64,000 nt of DNA from assembly GCF_004365355.1 (NCBI RefSeq), contig NZ_SODP01000001.1, positions 2,943,497 through 3,007,496 on the forward strand, written 5' to 3'. This stretch comes from Kribbella pratensis (GTDB taxonomy: Bacteria; Actinomycetota; Actinomycetes; Propionibacteriales; Kribbellaceae). The position numbers and the translations under genes were made by a program. The notes beneath the pieces are model-generated. The model had not been told where the DNA came from. It saw nothing but the letters and a program-made list of their open reading frames with translations, and searched no databases. How positions within the stretch are numbered: the stretch's first letter is position 1; each line of letters starts with the position of its first letter. Positions 1 to 8,507 of the stretch are shown piece after piece.

Positions 1-88
1 GAGGTGCGAGGTGCGGGGCCGGGGGATGCGGGGTGCGGGGCGCGAAAACCTCGAGCCGATTGCGGTCGGTTGGGGCAAGCTGAGCAGC

Positions 89-982
89 ATGACCACGACC
101 ATCCGGACGGCGATCACCGACGCCGACTACGAAGCCTGGCGCGCGGTGCGGATCGCGGTCCTGCCGTACGAGCGCTGCCCGTCCGTCGCCGAGATGCGCG
201 ACCTCGATCGACCCGGACGGCTGACTGTGCTGGCCGAGGTCGACGGTGAGGTCGTCGGCAGCGGGCTGGCGGATCGGTCCGGCGACGGTGAGCGGGCGTC
301 GCTGATGCCGCGTGTCCACCCGGACCACCGCCGCCGCGGCGTGGGCACGGAGCTGCTCCGGGTGCTCGCCGAGCATGGCGTTGCCCAGGGGTACGACATG
401 GCGGGGGCGAGCGTCGACGACCAGGAGTCCCGGCTGTTCGCCGAGCGGTTCGGTTTCAAGGAGGCGAATCGGGAGGTCGAACAAGTCCGGCAGATCGGCG
501 ACGAGCCCTGGCCGGCGCCGCCGACGGAGTACGAGATCGTCTCGGTCGCCGAACGCCCGGAGCTGTGGACGGCGGCCTATCACCAGGTCGCGTTGCCGAC
601 CATCCCGGACATGGACCACTCGGTCGCGCTCAAGGTTTCGGCAGCCGACTGGGAGAAGGAGTGGATCAACGACCCGGCCGCGATGTTCGTGGCTGTCGCC
701 GGTGACCAGGTGATCGGCGTGGCAGGGCTCAAGCTCGACTCGGATCGCCCCGAGCGTGCAGAGGTCGGGTACACCGCCGTACGCCGGGAGTGGCGCGGCA
801 AGTCGGTCGCGTCGACCCTGAAGCGCACGAGCATGGCGTGGGCGGCCGACAACGGAATCACCGAGATCTACACCTGGACGCAGCGCGGCAACGAGTCGAT
901 GCGCCGCCTCAACGAACACCTCGGCTTCACCTACGGCATCGTCAGCCTCACGATGCGGGCACCGCTGCCTCTCCCGATCTAG
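89..982 (+). CDS. Tandem-domain GNAT N-acetyltransferase
   Basis: A 297-residue protein with two GNAT folds, which would transfer an acetyl group from acetyl-CoA to an unknown small amine. The first domain has the acetyl-CoA pyrophosphate loop RRRGVGTELL near residues 81-90. The second has a similar loop, RREWRGKSVASTLKR, near residues 232-246. An in-frame start 78 bases upstream adds a low-complexity Arg/Gly leader, so the ATG at 89 (MTTTIRTAIT) is preferred, although no strong ribosome-binding site precedes it. It converges on coaBC, and the two stop codons share a CTAG at 979-982. Substrate unknown; family assignment is firm. Bases 1-88 hold nothing I can name. Confidence 0.85.
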   Translation: MTTTIRTAITDADYEAWRAVRIAVLPYERCPSVAEMRDLDRPGRLTVLAEVDGEVVGSGLADRSGDGERASLMPRVHPDHRRRGVGTELLRVLAEHGVAQGYDMAGASVDDQESRLFAERFGFKEANREVEQVRQIGDEPWPAPPTEYEIVSVAERPELWTAAYHQVALPTIPDMDHSVALKVSAADWEKEWINDPAAMFVAVAGDQVIGVAGLKLDSDRPERAEVGYTAVRREWRGKSVASTLKRTSMAWAADNGITEIYTWTQRGNESMRRLNEHLGFTYGIVSLTMRAPLPLPI

Positions 983-2289
983 GGCCAGTGGGTGGCGACC
1001 AGGTTCCAGATGACGCCGGCCAGTGCGTCTTTGCTGCCGGAGGGGACGGGGAGGGCGTTGCCTTCGCGGTCGAGGATTACGGCCTCGTTCAGGTCGCTGC
1101 CGAAGACCTTGCCGCCGGAGACGTCGTTGATGACGAGGAGGTCGCAGCCCTTGCGTTCCAGCTTGGCGCGGCCGAGCTCCAGGACGGTGTGGTCGGCGTC
1201 GCCGGTCTCTGCCGCGAAGCCGACGATGACCTGGCCGGCGCGAGCCCGGTCGTGGGAGATGGTCTGCAGGATGTCCGGGTTCTGCACCAGGTTGACCGCG
1301 GGCACGGCGCCGTCGGCGGTCTTCTTGATCTTGTGCTCGGCGACGTCGGCGGGCCGGAAGTCGGCGGGCGCGGCAGCCATCACGATCGCGTCCGCGTCAC
1401 CCGCGCGGCCAGTGATCTCGTCGTACAGATCGCGCGTCGAGACGACCGGAACGACCTGTACGCCGGCGGGATCGGGCAGCTCGGAGTTGGCCGCGACGAG
1501 CGTGACCTTGGCGCCGCGGGCGGCAGCGATCCGGGCGAGCGCGTAGCCCTGCTTGCCGGACGAGGAGTTGCCCAGGTACCGGACCGGGTCGAGGTGTTCG
1601 CGCGTTCCCCCTGCGCTGACCAGAACATGCTTGCCGGTGAGGTCGGCGACCGACTGCCCGGCGGCGCGGGCCGCCTCGTCGGCGAGCATCAGCTGGCTGA
1701 TCGCGAAGATCTCCGACGGCTCGGGCAGCCGTCCGCGGCCGGTGTCGGCGCCGGTCAGCCGGCCGACCGCCGGGTCGAGAACCGTGATGCCGCGAGAACG
1801 CAAGACGGCGACATTCGCCTGGGTTGCCGGGTGTTCCCACATCTCGGTATGCATCGCCGCCGCGAACAGGATCGGGCAGCGTGCGGTGAGCAGGGTGTTC
1901 GTCAGCAGGTCGTCGGCCAGCCCATGGGCGGCCTTGGCGATCAGATTCGCGGTCGCGGGCGCGACCACGACCAGCTCAGCCGCCTTGCCGATCCGGACGT
2001 GCGGCACTTCTTCGACGTTGTCGAACGGGTCGGCCGTCACCGGCTTCCCGGACAGCGCCGCCCAGGTCGCCGCGCCGACGAACTCCAGCGCGGCCGCGGT
2101 CGGCACCACGCGCACGCTGTGCCCGGACTCGGTCAGCCGCCGGAGGAGGTCACAGACCTTGTACGCCGCGATGCCGCCGCCGACGCCCAGCACAACGTTG
2201 GGCTTGTGCTTGACGGGCGCAGCGGGAACGACAGAGTCCCCCGGGACAGCTGTGGTCCCAGGGGTTTGCACTTCACCGGATCCGGACAT
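979..2289 (-). CDS. coaBC: Bifunctional phosphopantothenoylcysteine decarboxylase / phosphopantothenate-cysteine ligase
   Basis: Carries out two consecutive steps of coenzyme A synthesis in the cytosol: CTP-dependent joining of cysteine to 4'-phosphopantothenate, then FMN-dependent decarboxylation. The 436-residue protein has both halves in the usual order. The flavin-binding CoaC half shows GVGGGIAAYK, the active-site segment HVRIGKAAELVVVAPATAN and AAMHTEMWEHPATQ. The CoaB half shows GGTREHLDPVRYLGNSSSGK and KIKKTADGAVPAVNLVQNPD. A tail of about 28 residues precedes the first strand; the ATG at 2289 is used. It is the last gene of a mihF-gmk-rpoZ-coaBC run, 36 bp after rpoZ, an arrangement common in Actinobacteria. 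Confidence 0.96.
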   Translation of the reverse strand: MSGSGEVQTPGTTAVPGDSVVPAAPVKHKPNVVLGVGGGIAAYKVCDLLRRLTESGHSVRVVPTAAALEFVGAATWAALSGKPVTADPFDNVEEVPHVRIGKAAELVVVAPATANLIAKAAHGLADDLLTNTLLTARCPILFAAAMHTEMWEHPATQANVAVLRSRGITVLDPAVGRLTGADTGRGRLPEPSEIFAISQLMLADEAARAAGQSVADLTGKHVLVSAGGTREHLDPVRYLGNSSSGKQGYALARIAAARGAKVTLVAANSELPDPAGVQVVPVVSTRDLYDEITGRAGDADAIVMAAAPADFRPADVAEHKIKKTADGAVPAVNLVQNPDILQTISHDRARAGQVIVGFAAETGDADHTVLELGRAKLERKGCDLLVINDVSGGKVFGSDLNEAVILDREGNALPVPSGSKDALAGVIWNLVATHWP

Positions 2290-2325
2290 CAGCTGACCCC
2301 GTTCCCGGTCGTCATTGCGAGTGGG

Positions 2326-2628
2326 TTACTCGGACTTCTCCGCGGCAGCGGCTTCCGCCTCGGCCTCGGGGTCGATGTCGGTGCAGGTCAGCACGCCCTC
2401 GTTGATCTCGCGCATGGCGATCGACAGCGGCTTCTCCTGGACGTGCGTCTCGACCAGCGGTCCGACGTACTCCAGCAGGCCCTCGCCGAGCTGCGAGTAG
2501 TAAGCGTTGATCTGCCGCGCGCGCTTGGCCGAGTACAGCACCAGCTTGTACTTCGAGTCGGTGCGGGTGAGCAGGTCGTCGATCGGCGGCGAGGTGATGC
2601 CGATGGCGACGGGCTGGTTGCCAGACAA
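2326..2628 (-). CDS. rpoZ: RNA polymerase omega subunit
   Basis: A 100-residue omega subunit that helps assemble RNA polymerase by holding the beta-prime subunit. The diagnostic stretch is [20 protein letters not shown], followed by [12 protein letters not shown], and the protein ends in an acidic Glu/Ala tail. The start is a TTG at 2626-2628 ([12 protein letters not shown]), with GGAAAG about 8 bases upstream lying inside the end of gmk. Only 2 bases separate it from the gmk stop, so translational coupling is likely. A much longer open frame continues upstream through gmk in another frame but lacks omega-like sequence. Confidence 0.95.
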   Translation of the reverse strand: MSGNQPVAIGITSPPIDDLLTRTDSKYKLVLYSAKRARQINAYYSQLGEGLLEYVGPLVETHVQEKPLSIAMREINEGVLTCTDIDPEAEAEAAAAEKSE

Positions 2629-2630
2629 AG

Positions 2631-3302
2631 TCAGCTCTTTCCAGAGATGGAGGGTGATCGAATCAACTTTACCAACTGATCGGCAGCCTCCCGAACCGAG
2701 GCGTTCACGATCGTCACGTCGAACTCCTTCTCGGCCGCCAGTTCCAGTACGGCGGTCTCGAGCCGGCGCTCGCGCTCTTCCTGCGTCTCGGTGCCGCGGC
2801 CGACCAGGCGGCGTACCAGCTCGTCCCAGGTCGGCGGCGCCAGGAACACGAACTGTGCCTCCGGCATCGTCTCGCGGACCTGACGCGCGCCCTGCAGGTC
2901 GATCTCCAGCAGGGCAGGCCGGCCCGCGGCGAGCTTGTCGAGCACCGGCTGCTTCGGCGTCCCGTAGCGGGCCGCCTTGTGGACGACGGCCCACTCGAGC
3001 AACTCACCGTCCGCGACCATTCGGTCGAACTCCGCGTCGGAGACGAACAGGTAGTGCACGCCGTGCACTTCGTTCGGCCGGGGTTTGCGGGTGGTTGCCG
3101 AGACCGAGATCCAGATGTCGGGGTATCGCTCGCGGATCTCTGCCGCGACCGTCCCCTTCCCCACCGCCGTGGGCCCGGCCAGCACGGTCAACCGCGCCGG
3201 GCCGGGATCGGCGGCCAGCGGCTCGTTCGCGACATTGTCAGGGTGCGTGGTCATCGTCACACCAGTGTCCAACGAGCCGGGATGGATTTCGGTCTGGCTC
3301 AC
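2631..3302 (-). CDS. gmk: Guanylate kinase
   Basis: Phosphorylates GMP to GDP with ATP. The P-loop [10 protein letters not shown] lies near residues 43-52. The GMP-binding region [19 protein letters not shown] and the segment [14 protein letters not shown] follow. At 223 residues it is longer than the typical ~190-210 because of an N-terminal extension of about 35 residues. The first start is a GTG at 3302; an ATG at 3254 (MTTHPDNV) is an equally plausible start, and neither has a strong ribosome-binding site. It lies 16 bp after mihF and 2 bp before rpoZ. Confidence 0.95.
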   Translation of the reverse strand: MSQTEIHPGSLDTGVTMTTHPDNVANEPLAADPGPARLTVLAGPTAVGKGTVAAEIRERYPDIWISVSATTRKPRPNEVHGVHYLFVSDAEFDRMVADGELLEWAVVHKAARYGTPKQPVLDKLAAGRPALLEIDLQGARQVRETMPEAQFVFLAPPTWDELVRRLVGRGTETQEERERRLETAVLELAAEKEFDVTIVNASVREAADQLVKLIRSPSISGKS

Positions 3303-3318
3303 ACTGAATCACCCAGCG

Positions 3319-3633
3319 TCACTCAGCGAATTCGCGCTCGAGCGCGGCGATCTGGTTGGAGCCGAGGCCGCGCACCCGCCGCGTCTCGGAGATCCCGGCC
3401 CGCTCCATGATCTGCTGGGCTCGGACCTTGCCGACGCCGGGGATGCACTGCAGAAGCTGGCTCACCCGCATCTTGCCGATGACCTCGTTGGTCTGGCCCT
3501 CGTGGAGCACCTCCGTCGGAGACGCTCCCGAGTGCCGGATCCGGTTCTTGATCTCGGCTCGTTCACGCCGCGCGGCCGCGGCCTTGTCCAGTGCAGCCGC
3601 ACGCTGCTCCGGGGTCAAAGAAGGAAGTGGCAC
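3319..3633 (-). CDS. mihF: Actinobacterial integration host factor (MihF/sIHF)
   Basis: A small basic nucleoid-associated protein of 104 residues. It is the actinobacterial integration host factor, unrelated to enterobacterial IHF, and binds and bends DNA. Visible hallmarks are PLPSLTPEQRAAALDKAAAA at the N-terminus, an Arg/Lys-rich helix, and the helix-hairpin-helix-like LLQCIPGVGKVRAQQIMERA. The start is the GTG at 3633 (V-PLPSLTPEQ), preceded by AGGTGA; the frame stays open 15 codons further up but the family begins at this point. It leads the mihF-gmk-rpoZ-coaBC run. In many relatives the same run follows pyrF directly; here accessory genes separate them. Confidence 0.93.
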   Translation of the reverse strand: MPLPSLTPEQRAAALDKAAAARRERAEIKNRIRHSGASPTEVLHEGQTNEVIGKMRVSQLLQCIPGVGKVRAQQIMERAGISETRRVRGLGSNQIAALEREFAE

Positions 3634-3684
3634 CGTTTCACCTGTCCCGTTGTATGGCTTCGCAAGGGAACCTAACACGGCTCC

Positions 3685-3727
3685 AGCCCGCGATCAGGAC
3701 GCGGTGAGCAGAGTCGCGGGACGGGCT
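3685..3727 (-). terminator. Weak hairpin after the first lipoprotein gene
   Basis: AGCCCGCGA at 3685-3693 can pair with TCGCGGG at 3714-3720 and GGGCT at 3723-3727, leaving a bulge. It lies just downstream of the lipoprotein stop on the minus strand. There is no U-rich tract, so it is only a possible terminator. Confidence 0.3.
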
Positions 3728-3749
3728 GCGGATTCGAACGATCAGTTGA

Positions 3750-4133
3750 TCAGTTCAGCGCCGGGAGGTCGACCTTGCAGCTGTCCTTGGCCTGGCTGCT
3801 GATGTTCTTGTACGCCGTCATCACGGCGCCGGTCTCCTTGCTGAGCTTCGCGAGCTCGACCCGGTCCGAACCGGCCGCCTTGGCCTTCTCGGCGAACGTG
3901 ACGACGACACCCCAGTCGTCCTTGACGTCCTTCGGCGCGGACTCCTGGAGCTTCTTCGCCTCGTCCAGGATCTTCACGTAGTCGACCGGCTTCTGCGGGT
4001 CGACGTCGACGGCCTTGGCGGCGTACTTGGCGAGGTCGACGCAGTACGCCTGCTCGTCGGTGCAGGCGGTCAGCGCACCGCCTGCCGTCACAGCGGCGGC
4101 CACGGTCGCAATGATGGCGAGAGCACGTTTCAC
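3750..4133 (-). CDS. Small secreted lipoprotein, paralogue of the gene at 4314
   Basis: A 127-residue predicted lipoprotein of unknown function. The N-terminus has a basic start (MKRALAI), a hydrophobic stretch and the lipobox LTAC, so the mature protein would be tethered to the membrane by Cys24. The rest is Lys/Asp/Ala-rich and probably helical, and a second Cys pair (QAYC and DSCKVDLPAL) may form a disulfide. It shares the pattern AxKDVKDDW, FAEKAKAA and KDSCKVDLP with the protein at 4314-4697, so the two are tandem duplicates. The start is GTG at 4133 with GAGGATG upstream. Expression seems separate from the second copy because 180 bp lie between them. Confidence 0.75.
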   Translation of the reverse strand: MKRALAIIATVAAAVTAGGALTACTDEQAYCVDLAKYAAKAVDVDPQKPVDYVKILDEAKKLQESAPKDVKDDWGVVVTFAEKAKAAGSDRVELAKLSKETGAVMTAYKNISSQAKDSCKVDLPALN

Positions 4134-4267
4134 GGCTTCATCCTCGGGGGTCGGGAGGTCGTGTGCGAACGACGCTACCGGGAGTCACCAAATCATCCGA
4201 AACGAATACGTTCCGCTGTCGGACGATCCGGATGCTGCCAGGTACGGTCAGGTGCTGTCGCCGTGGC

Positions 4268-4303
4268 GCCGGCGGGACGGCGATGCGACGCCGCCCTGCC
4301 GGC
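4268..4303 (-). terminator. Strong GC hairpin after the second lipoprotein gene
   Basis: A 15-base arm at 4268-4282 (starting GCCGGCGGG) pairs with 4289-4303 (ending CTGCCGGC) around the loop ATGCGA, with two mismatches that can wobble in RNA. It sits about 10 bases past the stop of the lipoprotein gene at 4314 and inside the 180-bp gap between the two lipoprotein genes. No U-tract follows, as is frequent for actinobacterial terminators. Confidence 0.5.
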
Positions 4304-4313
4304 ACCGCGAGCG

Positions 4314-4697
4314 TCAGTTGGCGTTGCCTGCGCCCGGGAGGTCGATCTTGCAGGTGTCCTTCGCCTGCTTGGTGATCGCCTGCATAGCGGGGGTGATCTT
4401 GTCGCCGTCGCTCTTGGCGAGCTCCAGCAGCTTGTTGGTGTCGCCGTTGGCGTCCTGCGCCTTCTCGGCGTAGTCGATGACGGTCTTCCAGTCGTCCTTC
4501 AGATCGTCCGGCGCCGACTTCGACACCTTCTTGGCCTGGTCCAGCATCTTGCCGACGGCGTCGGAGTCCTTGATGTCCAGGTTCTTCGACGAGTCGACGT
4601 AGCCCTTCAGGTCACCGCAGTAGTCGCCGCCGGAGCATGCCGTCAGGACACCGGCACTGATCGTCACTACGGCCGCGAGGGCTGCCAGCTTCCGCAT
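4314..4697 (-). CDS. Small secreted lipoprotein, paralogue of the gene at 3750
   Basis: A 127-residue predicted lipoprotein with signal MRKLAALAAVV and lipobox LTAC, so the mature protein begins at Cys21. Like its neighbour it has a central SAPDDLKDDW, an AEKAQDA helix and a terminal KDTCKIDLPG. Equal length and matching motifs mark it as a duplicate. Function unknown; no known domain recognised. The ATG start at 4697 has GAAGGAAC just upstream, and that ribosome-binding site and the first 31 bases lie inside the end of the exporter gene at 4667-5710, so it may be co-transcribed with it. Confidence 0.75.
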   Translation of the reverse strand: MRKLAALAAVVTISAGVLTACSGGDYCGDLKGYVDSSKNLDIKDSDAVGKMLDQAKKVSKSAPDDLKDDWKTVIDYAEKAQDANGDTNKLLELAKSDGDKITPAMQAITKQAKDTCKIDLPGAGNAN

Positions 4698-5710
4698 TCT
4701 GTTCCTTCACACGTCGCGCGGGAAGTCTGTGGCTCCCCGTCCGCCGACACCTTTCCGAACGCCGGGGTCATCGCGAGCTCCGGCACGCCGTGAACAAGAT
4801 CGCACGGCTCGACTGGAACCGGGTTGTGATGTGGCGCGTCGTCGCGACCGCCGAACGAGATCGCGACCGCGTTCGCCGCGACGATCACCAGGATCGCCGC
4901 CCAGTCGACGATCGCCGGCTCCTGGTGCAGAACCACGAGACCGACCATTGCCGCGAGCACCGGGTTCACGCTCATGAACACACCGAAGAACTGTGCCGGC
5001 ACTCGCCGCAACGTCAACAAATCAACGAGAAACGGCACCGCGGACGACAGTACGCCGGCCACCAGCGCGTACGACGCAGCGGCGAGCGTGGCGGGGTGAT
5101 GCAGCAGCACGATCACGCCGACAGGAATATAAGCGAGTCCGGACAACGCAGCAGCGGCGGCCGAACCCGTTGCACCCGGCAACTCTCGACCGACCTTGCG
5201 GTTGAGCAGGATGTAGAAGGCCCAGCCCATCGCGGCCAGCAGGCCGAGCCCGATGCCCAGGTAGTCGGTTGTCGCTTGGGGTCGCGCCAGCAGCACCACT
5301 GCCGGCGCGGCGACGAGCGCGCACACCAGGTCGAGCACGCGACGTGAGCCGAGCAGTGCAACAGCGAGCGGACCCAGGAATTCCAGGGTGACTGCCAGGC
5401 CTAGGCCTACCCGATCGATGGCCGTGTAGAGGGACAGGTTCATGACCGCGAAGACCATGGCCAGCCCGATCACCGGGCGCCACTGGCGGGCGGTGATGGA
5501 TCGCAGACGCGGGCGGCCGACCGCGAGCAGGACGATCGCCGCGACCCATTGACGGATCGCCACCACGCCCGCCGGACCGATCACCGGGAACGCGAGCGCC
5601 GCGACCGACGCTCCGACCTGCGTCGACAGCCCGCTCCCGAGCATCATCACCACTCCGACCCACCGTTCTCGCCTCACGAACACGAGAGTCCGCCCAGCAG
5701 GCGTCGCCAC
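4667..5710 (-). CDS. EamA (DMT) family exporter, RhtA-like
   Basis: An inner-membrane transporter of the drug/metabolite superfamily, up to 347 residues, with about ten hydrophobic segments in two EamA repeats, e.g. ALAFPVIGPAGVVAIRQW and ALAVTLEFLGPLAVALLGSR-like stretches. The LEFLGPLAVALL segment resembles the RhtA/threonine-homoserine exporter subgroup; the real substrate is unknown. The C-terminal ~60 residues after the last helix are hydrophilic and overlap the next gene by 31 bp in another frame. The start shown is GTG at 5710; a later start near MMLGSGLSTQ is possible. It is divergent from a LysR regulator with only 36 bp between, the usual layout of an exporter and its regulator. Confidence 0.8.
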   Translation of the reverse strand: MATPAGRTLVFVRRERWVGVVMMLGSGLSTQVGASVAALAFPVIGPAGVVAIRQWVAAIVLLAVGRPRLRSITARQWRPVIGLAMVFAVMNLSLYTAIDRVGLGLAVTLEFLGPLAVALLGSRRVLDLVCALVAAPAVVLLARPQATTDYLGIGLGLLAAMGWAFYILLNRKVGRELPGATGSAAAAALSGLAYIPVGVIVLLHHPATLAAASYALVAGVLSSAVPFLVDLLTLRRVPAQFFGVFMSVNPVLAAMVGLVVLHQEPAIVDWAAILVIVAANAVAISFGGRDDAPHHNPVPVEPCDLVHGVPELAMTPAFGKVSADGEPQTSRATCEGTECGSWQPSRP

Positions 5711-5746
5711 AAAATGCGGGCGCGCGGTGATCTATACGCTGGAGTC

Positions 5747-6607
5747 ATGGATCTCGAGCTGCGGCACCTGCGCTGCCTGGTCGCGATCGTGGACAACGGG
5801 ACATTCACCGATGCGGCGATCGAGCTCGGGATCTCCCAGGCCGCTGTGTCGCGGAGCCTGCTGGCCCTGGAACAACGGCTCGGCGTACGCCTGCTGCATC
5901 GGACCAGCCGCTCGATCACACCGACGACTGCAGGCGTCCAAGTCCTCGCGAGGGCCCGGCAGATCCTGGCCGAGATCGACGTACTGGTGACTGAGGCGAC
6001 CAGCGGCCACACCCGGCTGCGCGTCGGGCACGCGTGGTCGGCGTTCGGCCGGCATACGACGGAGTTCCAGCGCCGATGGGCTGCCGCCCACCCCGAGGTC
6101 GAGCTGCAACTGATCCGCACGAACACAGCCACCGGCGGCCTCACCGAGGGTCTGTGCGATCTGGCCGTCGTCCGGAGCCACCTCGACCTGAGCAGGTTCG
6201 GCCACGTGCTGCTGACCCAGGAGCCGCGGTACGGCGTACTTCCGGCCGATGACGCGCTGGCGCGCAAACGATCGCTCACGCTCGCGCAGATCGCCGACCG
6301 GACGATCGTGATCGACCGCCGGACCGGAAGCACCACGATCGAGCTCTGGCCGGAGGACGCGCGACCGCGGATCGAGTTCACCCATGACGTCGACGACTGG
6401 CTGGCCGCGATCGCCTCCGGCCGCTGCGTCGGCGTGACGCCTCAGGCGACGACGACGCAGTACCGGCGGGATGGCGTCGTCTATCGCCCGCTGCGCGATG
6501 CCCCGCCGGTCGACGTGCACCTGATCTGGCGTCGCGAGGACCCGCATCCGGCGACTCAGGCGGCCGTCGAACTGCTGACGACGCTCTACAAGAAGTCCAG
6601 CGCCTGA
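5747..6607 (+). CDS. LysR family transcriptional regulator
   Basis: A 286-residue LysR-type regulator. The N-terminal winged helix-turn-helix reads LRHLRCLVAIVDNGTFTDAA then GISQAAVSRSLLALEQRLGV and LLHRTSRSITPTTAG. The rest is the periplasmic-binding-protein-like effector domain (VGHAWSAFGRHT, RFGHVLLTQEPRY, ASGRCVGVTPQ). The start is ATG at 5747, preceded by GGAG 2 bases away; a TATACG box at 5733-5738 lies so close that the transcript may begin almost at the start codon. Divergent from the EamA exporter, which it probably controls. Its 3' end overlaps the convergent DUF4037 gene by 22 bp. Confidence 0.88.
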   Translation: MDLELRHLRCLVAIVDNGTFTDAAIELGISQAAVSRSLLALEQRLGVRLLHRTSRSITPTTAGVQVLARARQILAEIDVLVTEATSGHTRLRVGHAWSAFGRHTTEFQRRWAAAHPEVELQLIRTNTATGGLTEGLCDLAVVRSHLDLSRFGHVLLTQEPRYGVLPADDALARKRSLTLAQIADRTIVIDRRTGSTTIELWPEDARPRIEFTHDVDDWLAAIASGRCVGVTPQATTTQYRRDGVVYRPLRDAPPVDVHLIWRREDPHPATQAAVELLTTLYKKSSA

Positions 6608-7536
6608 CGGCGATCCACGGCCTTCCACAGCGTGTCGCGGATCTGCTCGATGCCGCCGACGGGCCAGCGCTCGTAGAGCTGCAGTACGGCGGGATCCTGG
6701 AGGTCGGCTGTGAGCGTGCCGATGAAGTCTCCCCAGACGACCTTGAACGGCCGGCCGCACATCTGCTCCACACCGAGCTCGATCGGCGTGGTGACGGCCG
6801 ATCGGTTGTGTAGCTCGGCGACGCCGCGATAGGCCGCCATCAGCGCCTCTTCGCGTTGCTGCCACGTTTCCGCCCGCAGCACCTCGCGCAGCAGCGGCGT
6901 CAGGGTCGGGCCGCACGACAGGCGGTTGAACGCCGTACCGAACCATTTCCGGTACGGCGCGTAGGTGCGCTCGATCAGGAAGCACAGTTGCATGAGGTCG
7001 TGAACGAGCTGCGCGCCGATCAACGCCGATCCGAGCTCGTCCCCGACGTACCCGGCCCGCCCGACCAGGTTCATCTCCGGATGGACCCGCCACCACGCGG
7101 TGATCATCAAATAGCGCCACACATCGTCCGGGTAGTACGCCAGCCGCTCGCGGACCGCCGCGAGACCCAAGTCGTCATGGAACACACCACCGGCCGTGTG
7201 CTGCCGAAGGATCGACTCGGGAAATGTCAGCCAATTCTGCGGCGTCAGCTCGGCGTCGATGTCGAACGCCAACTGGTCGCGGAAGTATTTGTGCAGCGTA
7301 TGCACCTCGACCCAGGTCGGCCGGTCCTCGAACGTCGTCGGCACCTCCGGCTGCACTTCGACACCGTGATCGACGAACAGCAGCACCCGCGCTTCGCAGT
7401 TGTGGTCGGTCGACATCTCGTCGTCGAAGCCGAGCACCTCCGACCCGCGCCCCAGCAGCGCGGCGCTGTGCGGCACGTCCAACTGCGGCCGGACGACCTT
7501 CCGATAGAACCGCTCGCAAATCCCCAGACCAGACAT
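6586..7536 (-). CDS. DUF4037 domain protein
   Basis: A 316-residue cytosolic protein. The N-terminal segment RGSEVLGFDDEMSTDHNCEA is typical of DUF4037 proteins, whose N-terminal part resembles a nucleotidyltransferase fold with a GS-like motif and nearby acidic residues. No function is established for the family. The middle and C-terminal parts are helical and rich in Trp and Arg (ITAWWRVHPEMNLVGRAGYV). It stands alone on the minus strand, between the pyr operon terminator and the convergent LysR gene, and has no clear ribosome-binding site at its ATG. Family call fairly secure, role open. Confidence 0.75.
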   Translation of the reverse strand: MSGLGICERFYRKVVRPQLDVPHSAALLGRGSEVLGFDDEMSTDHNCEARVLLFVDHGVEVQPEVPTTFEDRPTWVEVHTLHKYFRDQLAFDIDAELTPQNWLTFPESILRQHTAGGVFHDDLGLAAVRERLAYYPDDVWRYLMITAWWRVHPEMNLVGRAGYVGDELGSALIGAQLVHDLMQLCFLIERTYAPYRKWFGTAFNRLSCGPTLTPLLREVLRAETWQQREEALMAAYRGVAELHNRSAVTTPIELGVEQMCGRPFKVVWGDFIGTLTADLQDPAVLQLYERWPVGGIEQIRDTLWKAVDRRQALDFL

Positions 7537-7581
7537 GCGAAGGAAGATCGCATAACACCGGCCGGAAATTCAAGATAAACG

Positions 7582-7616
7582 AGCAAATCCCGCGAAAATA
7601 GCTCGCGGGATTTGCT
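7582..7616 (-). terminator. Terminator of the pyr operon
   Basis: A perfect 14-bp inverted repeat: AGCAAATCCCGCGA at 7582-7595 and its complement at 7603-7616, loop of 7 bases. It lies 34 bases past the pyrF stop. On the minus strand it is followed by CGTTTATCTTG, moderately U-rich. It is the only strong hairpin between pyrF and the next gene. Confidence 0.75.
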
Positions 7617-7649
7617 GGTTCTTATTCTATCAGCGTTTAGTGCATTCCG

Positions 7650-8507
7650 TCAGTAGCCCAGCACGGTCCGGTAGGCATCGTTCGCCCGGTCGGCCGCGGC
7701 CTGCAGGCCGGTCGGTCCGGCGCCGAGGATCTCGCGGGAGCTCGACGGTACGACGTTGCGGACCGCCGTGCCGAAGACCTTCGTCAGCCCCTCGGCCGTG
7801 CCGCCTTGGGCGCCGAGGCCGGGGGCAAGCAGCGGGCCGTTGATGTCGAGGTTCTCGTCGGTGGAGCTGATGGTCGCGCCAACAACTGCCCCGAACGACC
7901 CGAGGTCGTCGGCGTCCGCGTTGAGTCCGCGCAGGCCGTCGAGGACCGCTCCGGCGACAGTCGGGCCGTCGGCGGTGCGCGCCGTCTGGAACTGCGGACC
8001 CTCCGGGTTGGAGGTCAGCGCCAGGACGAACAGGCCGGCGCCGGACTCGCGCGCCACGTCGATGGCCGGTTGCAGCGAGCCGAACCCGAGGTACGGGCTG
8101 ACCGTCAGCGCGTCGCACGCCAGCGGACCCTTCTCGGCCAGGTACGCCGCCGCGTACCCGCCCATCGTGCTGCCGATGTCTCCGCGCTTCGCGTCGATGA
8201 TCACCAGCGCACCGGCGTCCCGCAGCCGGATCGTGGCCTGCTCGAGTACGGCGATGCCGGCCGACCCGAACCGCTCGAAGAACGCGGACTGCGGCTTGAA
8301 CACCGCGACCCGGTCGGCGAGCGCGTCGACGACGCCGTACGTGAACGAGGCCAGGCCCTCGGCCGTGTCCGGCAGGCCCCAGGCGTCGAGCAGGTGCTGG
8401 TGTGGGTCGATGCCGACGCAGAGTGGCCCGCGGGTGTCCATGGCAGCGCGCAGACGCGCACCGAACGGCTTGTTACGCATGTCGCTCCCCACTAGTTGGT
8501 TGCTCAC
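7650..8507 (-). CDS. pyrF: Orotidine 5'-phosphate decarboxylase (type 2)
   Basis: Final step of UMP synthesis: decarboxylates OMP to UMP. The catalytic signature [12 protein letters not shown] is present, as are the N-terminal [15 protein letters not shown] and the C-terminal phosphate-gripping region [14 protein letters not shown], all typical of the longer type 2 enzyme (285 residues here). Two starts are plausible: the GTG at 8507, with AGGAG upstream and a 4-bp GTGA overlap with the pyrD stop, and the ATG at 8480 ([10 protein letters not shown]), with GGGGAG upstream. The family usually begins near the second. Last gene of the pyr operon. Confidence 0.96.
   Translation of the reverse strand: MSNQLVGSDMRNKPFGARLRAAMDTRGPLCVGIDPHQHLLDAWGLPDTAEGLASFTYGVVDALADRVAVFKPQSAFFERFGSAGIAVLEQATIRLRDAGALVIIDAKRGDIGSTMGGYAAAYLAEKGPLACDALTVSPYLGFGSLQPAIDVARESGAGLFVLALTSNPEGPQFQTARTADGPTVAGAVLDGLRGLNADADDLGSFGAVVGATISSTDENLDINGPLLAPGLGAQGGTAEGLTKVFGTAVRNVVPSSSREILGAGPTGLQAAADRANDAYRTVLGY

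Noticed and set aside
790..2679. A long plus-strand frame across coaBC and rpoZ
   Set aside because: Antisense shadow; both minus-strand genes are conserved.
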